In this document: positions 61,567-64,000 of the stretch, in pieces
How the letters are laid out: each line of letters starts with the position of its first letter
Position numbering within the stretch: the stretch's first letter is position 1
Origin: Polynucleobacter bastaniensis
GTDB lineage: Bacteria > Pseudomonadota > Gammaproteobacteria > Burkholderiales > Burkholderiaceae
Length of the DNA: 64,000 nucleotides
Assembly: GCF_018882205.1 (NCBI RefSeq)
Contig: NZ_JACVOU010000002.1
Span: 248,001-312,000, forward strand
Direction of reading: 5' to 3'
Translations under genes and position numbers: made by a program
The notes under the pieces: generated by a model
What the model was told of the DNA's origin: nothing
What the model saw: only the letters and a program-made list of their open reading frames with translations
Databases searched by the model: none

Positions 61567-61731
61567 TTAAGCGTAAGAATCCTCAAACTCTTCCATCTTG
61601 ATAGTAGTCATCAAGAACAGAATTCTGCGTTGGAAGTTTTTTCGTTCAGCCACATTCTCATGCGGCAAGCTGTCATGTTCCCGCAATAACTGCGTAATGA
61701 TTGGGTTGTAGTGCTCTCGTACGGGTGACAT
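61567..61731 (-). CDS. Small 54-residue conserved-looking protein
   Basis: This short frame reads MSPVREHYNPIITQLLREHD, then SLPHENVAERKNFQRRILFL and MTTIKMEEFEDSYA. AAGGA lies 6 bases before ATG 61731. It is highly charged, alpha-helical in character, and has no Cys, signal peptide or membrane segment. It lies downstream of and on the same strand as the ferredoxin-NADP reductase gene, convergent with the exporter. I do not recognise a family; coding looks real from the ribosome binding site and the unbroken fit to the gap. Confidence 0.6.
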   Translation of the reverse strand: MSPVREHYNPIITQLLREHDSLPHENVAERKNFQRRILFLMTTIKMEEFEDSYA

Positions 61732-61837
61732 CTCAATTCCTTGGTAAATTTCTTCTGAGAACTAATTTACTAAGTTGTTTACATATCCACAAGAAACATA
61801 TAGCGATAACTAAATTACTTTTGGGTATATAGCTTAT

Positions 61838-62614
61838 TTACTTTTCTACGAATGCGCGTTCGAATACGTAGTCACCTAATTGACCAAGGCTAGGAGATAC
61901 CTTGAAGCCTTTGGAATCGAGCATCTCAGCAGTTTCTTTTAGCATAGATGGGCTACCGCAGATCATGGCGCGATCGACTGCTGGATCTAATGGGGGTAAG
62001 CCAATATCTTTAAATAGTTGACCTGATTCAATCGCAGTAGTTAAGCGACCAGTGTGCTTAAAAGCCTCGCGCGTTACTGTTGGGTAGTAGATTAATTTCT
62101 CGCGAATGATTTCACCAATGTATTCGTCTTGAGTGAGCTCATATTTAATGTAATCACCATAAGCCAGTTCACTTACCAAGCGAACACCATGGATCAAAAT
62201 TACTTTCTCAAACTTCTCATAAGTATCCGGATCACGAATAATGCTCATGAAAGGGGCTAACCCAGTGCCGGTACTAAAAAGGTAAAGATGCTTGCCTGGA
62301 TTTAAGTCATCAATAACTAGCGTGCCAACAGATTTTTCGCTCACCAAAATAGGGTCGCCAATCTGAATCTTCTGAAGACGGGAGGTGAGGGGGCCATCTT
62401 GAACCTTGATACTTAAAAACTCTAAATGCTCTTCATAATTCGGGCTCGCCACACTGTAGGCGCGAACCAATGGCTTACCTTCGACTTCCAAGCCAATCAT
62501 CAAAAAATGGCCGCTACGGAAGCGTAAACCTTTGTTTCTAGTGGTTGTGAAGCTAAAAAGGGTGTCGTTCCAGTGATGAACGGTAAGGACGGTTTCAGTG
62601 TTGTAGGCAGCCAT
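61838..62614 (-). CDS. fpr: Ferredoxin--NADP+ reductase
   Basis: A 258-residue FAD-dependent oxidoreductase. Seen: the FAD-binding RAYSVASPNYEEHLEFLSIKVQDGPLTSRL, the NADP fold HLYLFSTGTGLAPFMSIIRDP, VILIHGVRLVSELAYGDYI, and a C-terminal AMICGSPSMLKETAEMLDSKGF. It ends in a short tail (DYVFERAFVEK), as in proteobacterial Fpr. It links NADPH to ferredoxins or flavodoxins, useful for Fe-S repair and oxidative stress. The 124-base gap to the plus-strand gene at 62764 forms a divergent promoter region. Confidence 0.93.
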   Translation of the reverse strand: MAAYNTETVLTVHHWNDTLFSFTTTRNKGLRFRSGHFLMIGLEVEGKPLVRAYSVASPNYEEHLEFLSIKVQDGPLTSRLQKIQIGDPILVSEKSVGTLVIDDLNPGKHLYLFSTGTGLAPFMSIIRDPDTYEKFEKVILIHGVRLVSELAYGDYIKYELTQDEYIGEIIREKLIYYPTVTREAFKHTGRLTTAIESGQLFKDIGLPPLDPAVDRAMICGSPSMLKETAEMLDSKGFKVSPSLGQLGDYVFERAFVEK

Positions 62615-62763
62615 AAATGCGAATTGTTAAGGTGTAAATTCTAATTATCCTCATTCTAGGGATGGTTCTATAGATAAAAAAGTATTTAGCATATAAAAAG
62701 GCAGTCTTTTACTTATGCCGGCTTGCCCCCTATTATTCTTTTATGCCTAATCGAGAGAATCCT

Positions 62764-63036
62764 ATGTCCGCTAAGCCCAAAGTTCAAAACCCCATATTTT
62801 TAACCATCATCCAGATATTTTTGGGTTTGGCTCTACTGAGCTTATCCACCCACCTAGCCTTAGAAAGTGCTCTTTATCTTGATGCCCTGAATCAGAGTGG
62901 CCTAAATCAATATCATGCTTTCGGAGTGCTGGTTTGCCTGAGTTTCATTTCAGGCGTTTTCTTGATTGCACAACATGTGTTGACCCAAGACGAGGCTAGC
63001 GTTGATGAGCACTTTAATAAAGCTCTAAACTTCTAA
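62764..63036 (+). CDS. Small membrane protein of unknown function
   Basis: A 90-residue protein with two predicted membrane helices (about residues 12-32, LTIIQIFLGLALLSLSTHLAL, and 50-75, AFGVLVCLSFISGVFLIAQHVL) and a short acidic C-terminus (DEASVDEHFNKAL). ATG 62764 is chosen because GAGAG lies 6 bases upstream; a further ATG at 62743 has none. No family recognised. Confidence 0.6.
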   Translation: MSAKPKVQNPIFLTIIQIFLGLALLSLSTHLALESALYLDALNQSGLNQYHAFGVLVCLSFISGVFLIAQHVLTQDEASVDEHFNKALNF

Positions 63037-63048
63037 ATCAAGCTAGAC

Positions 63049-63074
63049 TGTGGTCTTATCTTAACAAGGCCACA
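63049..63074 (+). promoter_or_regulatory. Stem-loop covering the ribosome binding site of the methyltransferase-like gene
   Basis: TGTGGTCTT (63049-63057) can pair along its whole length with AAGGCCACA (63066-63074), with one G-U pair and an 8-base loop. The 3' arm contains AAGG, the only Shine-Dalgarno-like sequence before ATG 63077. The hairpin could therefore limit translation until melted. No T-run follows. Confidence 0.35.
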
Positions 63075-63076
63075 CT

Positions 63077-63562
63077 ATGACTTCATTGCCACATCAATCG
63101 ATCTTTGAGAGGGGCGCATGGTATGTGGTGGTTCAGGGAATTCTGATTGGCTTGATCTTATTCGGCCCTCAAGGTTCTCCTCTAGTTAGCTCAGAATCAA
63201 TTGCCTCGATTCTCCAATCCTGTGGCATTGCCATCGGCTTGCTAGCCACTGTAATTATGGTGATTGCCGTCATTAATCTGGGTAAAAATCTCACCCCTCT
63301 ACCTTGCCCAAAAGACAATGCTGTTCTGATTCAGAATGGCTTATATCAATTTGTGAGGCATCCGATCTACTTTGGAGTGCTCTTAGCAGCACTTGCTTGG
63401 CTTCTCATCTTCCCTGGACTCTATATATTGATCTATGCCATTAGCCTATTTTTCTTATTTGACATCAAAGCAAGGCGGGAAGAGCTCTGGCTGGTGGAAC
63501 GTTTTCCAGATTATCGAGACTACCAGCGTAGAGTCAAAAAGTTGATTCCTGCTATCTATTAA
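63077..63562 (+). CDS. Isoprenylcysteine carboxyl methyltransferase-like membrane protein
   Basis: A 161-residue integral membrane protein of the ICMT/PEMT (NnrU-like) methyltransferase family, with about four to five helices. Seen: LGKNLTPLPCPKDNAVLIQNGLYQFVRHPIYFGVLLAALAWLL, the RHPxYFG motif that binds SAM, and a late REELWLVERFPDYRDYQRRVKKLIP with the conserved Glu and the Tyr-x-x-Tyr. Bacterial substrates are mostly unknown. ATG 63077 sits just after the stem-loop. Confidence 0.85.
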   Translation: MTSLPHQSIFERGAWYVVVQGILIGLILFGPQGSPLVSSESIASILQSCGIAIGLLATVIMVIAVINLGKNLTPLPCPKDNAVLIQNGLYQFVRHPIYFGVLLAALAWLLIFPGLYILIYAISLFFLFDIKARREELWLVERFPDYRDYQRRVKKLIPAIY

Positions 63563-63590
63563 TATGGTGTTTTAAGTTATTGGAGTTTTT

Positions 63591-64000
63591 ATGAGTAGCG
63601 AACCTTCTGTAAGGCTAGTTCAGCAAGCTGATTACCATTTTGCGATTTATTACAACGAGGAGCGCGACCCTATTTATGGGGATGAGCCGCCACCATTAGG
63701 TGGATCTCAAGGTGCAACCCCATCTCAGTTCTTGCTGGCAGGCGTGGCTAATTGCTTATCTGATTCACTCCTTTTTGCGCTAAGAAAGTTTAAGCAAAAT
63801 CCTGAGCCAATCGAAACGAAAGCGAGTTGCGAAATCGGTAGAAATGCAGAAAACCGTTTACGAATTCTGGCGATCCATGTAGAGATTCGGATTGGTGTTC
63901 CAGGTAATACCCTTGAAAACCTCGAGCGTGTATTGGCACAGTTTCAGGATTTTTGCACTGTATCTTCTAGTGTGAGCCTAGGCATTCCAGTTAATGTGAC
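63591..64000 (+). CDS. OsmC/Ohr family protein (3' end outside window)
   Basis: The gene starts at ATG 63591 (TGGAG 6 bases upstream) and runs open to the window edge, 136 residues visible. OsmC fold seen: GGSQGATPSQFLLAGVANCLSDSLLFALRKFKQ with the first conserved Cys of the peroxide-reducing pair, then HVEIRIGVPGNTLENLERVLAQFQDFCTVSSSVSLGIPV with the second. Family members reduce organic hydroperoxides. The end of the protein is missing. Confidence 0.85.
   Translation, partial: MSSEPSVRLVQQADYHFAIYYNEERDPIYGDEPPPLGGSQGATPSQFLLAGVANCLSDSLLFALRKFKQNPEPIETKASCEIGRNAENRLRILAIHVEIRIGVPGNTLENLERVLAQFQDFCTVSSSVSLGIPVNV

Noticed and set aside
1..64000. tRNA, rRNA, CRISPR array, IS element or prophage
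   Set aside because: The intergenic regions were read for cloverleaf arms, repeats with spacers, and transposase or integrase-like frames. None was found.

Overview
The window looks like a chromosomal segment of a small-genome freshwater betaproteobacterium, most probably Polynucleobacter or a close relative in the Burkholderiaceae. This rests on the rpsF-priB-rpsR-rplI-dnaB order, the isc operon, free-standing rsxB beside nth, an intracellular PHB depolymerase, an orphan Bug-type binding protein and moderately AT-rich coding sequence. Coding density is high: no gap reaches 300 bases, and I see no rRNA, tRNA, CRISPR array, IS element or prophage. The only mobile element recognised is an intein.

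Layout. 0-4.7 kb: end of an asparaginase gene, the ribosomal protein/primosome operon, and dnaB split by a 352-residue LAGLIDADG intein in its P-loop. 4.7-8 kb (minus strand): a small repeat protein, an NlpC/P60 lipoprotein, a PIN-PhoH ATPase and a Bcp peroxiredoxin. 8-15 kb (minus): a complete arn set for 4-amino-arabinose lipid A modification (arnT-B-C-A(formyl)-A(dehydrogenase)-D) with ArnA as two genes. Diverging from it are an AGAT-like amidinotransferase and a VTT/DedA-like membrane protein. 17-23 kb: alaA-like aminotransferase, hom, thrC, then moeA-moaD-moaE. 23-30 kb: small housekeeping and repair genes (renalase-like oxidase, AlkB, MpaB-like, Lon-N domain, Rrf2-like regulator, exonuclease/GIY-YIG fusion) and two or three small uncharacterised proteins. 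30-44 kb: clpB behind a sigma-32 type promoter, MFS transporter, aceA, HIT, EamA, nth-rsxB, phaZ, an aspartate/tyrosine aminotransferase and uvrB. 44-49.5 kb: iscRSUA-hscBA-fdx behind two tandem IscR-like boxes. 49.5-61.6 kb: a catabolic island described below. 61.6-64 kb: ferredoxin-NADP reductase and small membrane or methyltransferase genes, ending inside an OsmC-family gene.

The most interesting part is the island. A LysR gene diverges from an operon encoding an iron-sulfur subunit, two small cytochrome-b-like subunits, a two-subunit class I fumarase-like hydratase, a fumarate-reductase-like flavoprotein and a TauE/SafE (sulfite-exporter family) permease. Next come a Bug solute-binding protein and, diverging from it, an Ldh2-family dehydrogenase (ComC-like), SuyA- and SuyB-like sulfolactate sulfo-lyase subunits, a GntR regulator and a YeiH/SuyZ-type exporter. 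The second half reads as sulfolactate desulfonation to pyruvate plus sulfite. The first half has the chemistry (dehydrogenate, then hydrate) that would turn 3-sulfopropionate, the sulfonate analogue of succinate, into sulfolactate. The flavoprotein lacks the FAD-linking His of succinate dehydrogenase and has changes in its substrate pocket. I propose, as inference, a sulfonate-degrading pathway built on the succinate-fumarate-malate logic.

Second highlight: the DnaB intein starts with Ala and carries the Trp/Cys/Thr signature of class 3 inteins, so its splicing chemistry should be non-standard, and it interrupts the ATP-binding loop of the replicative helicase.
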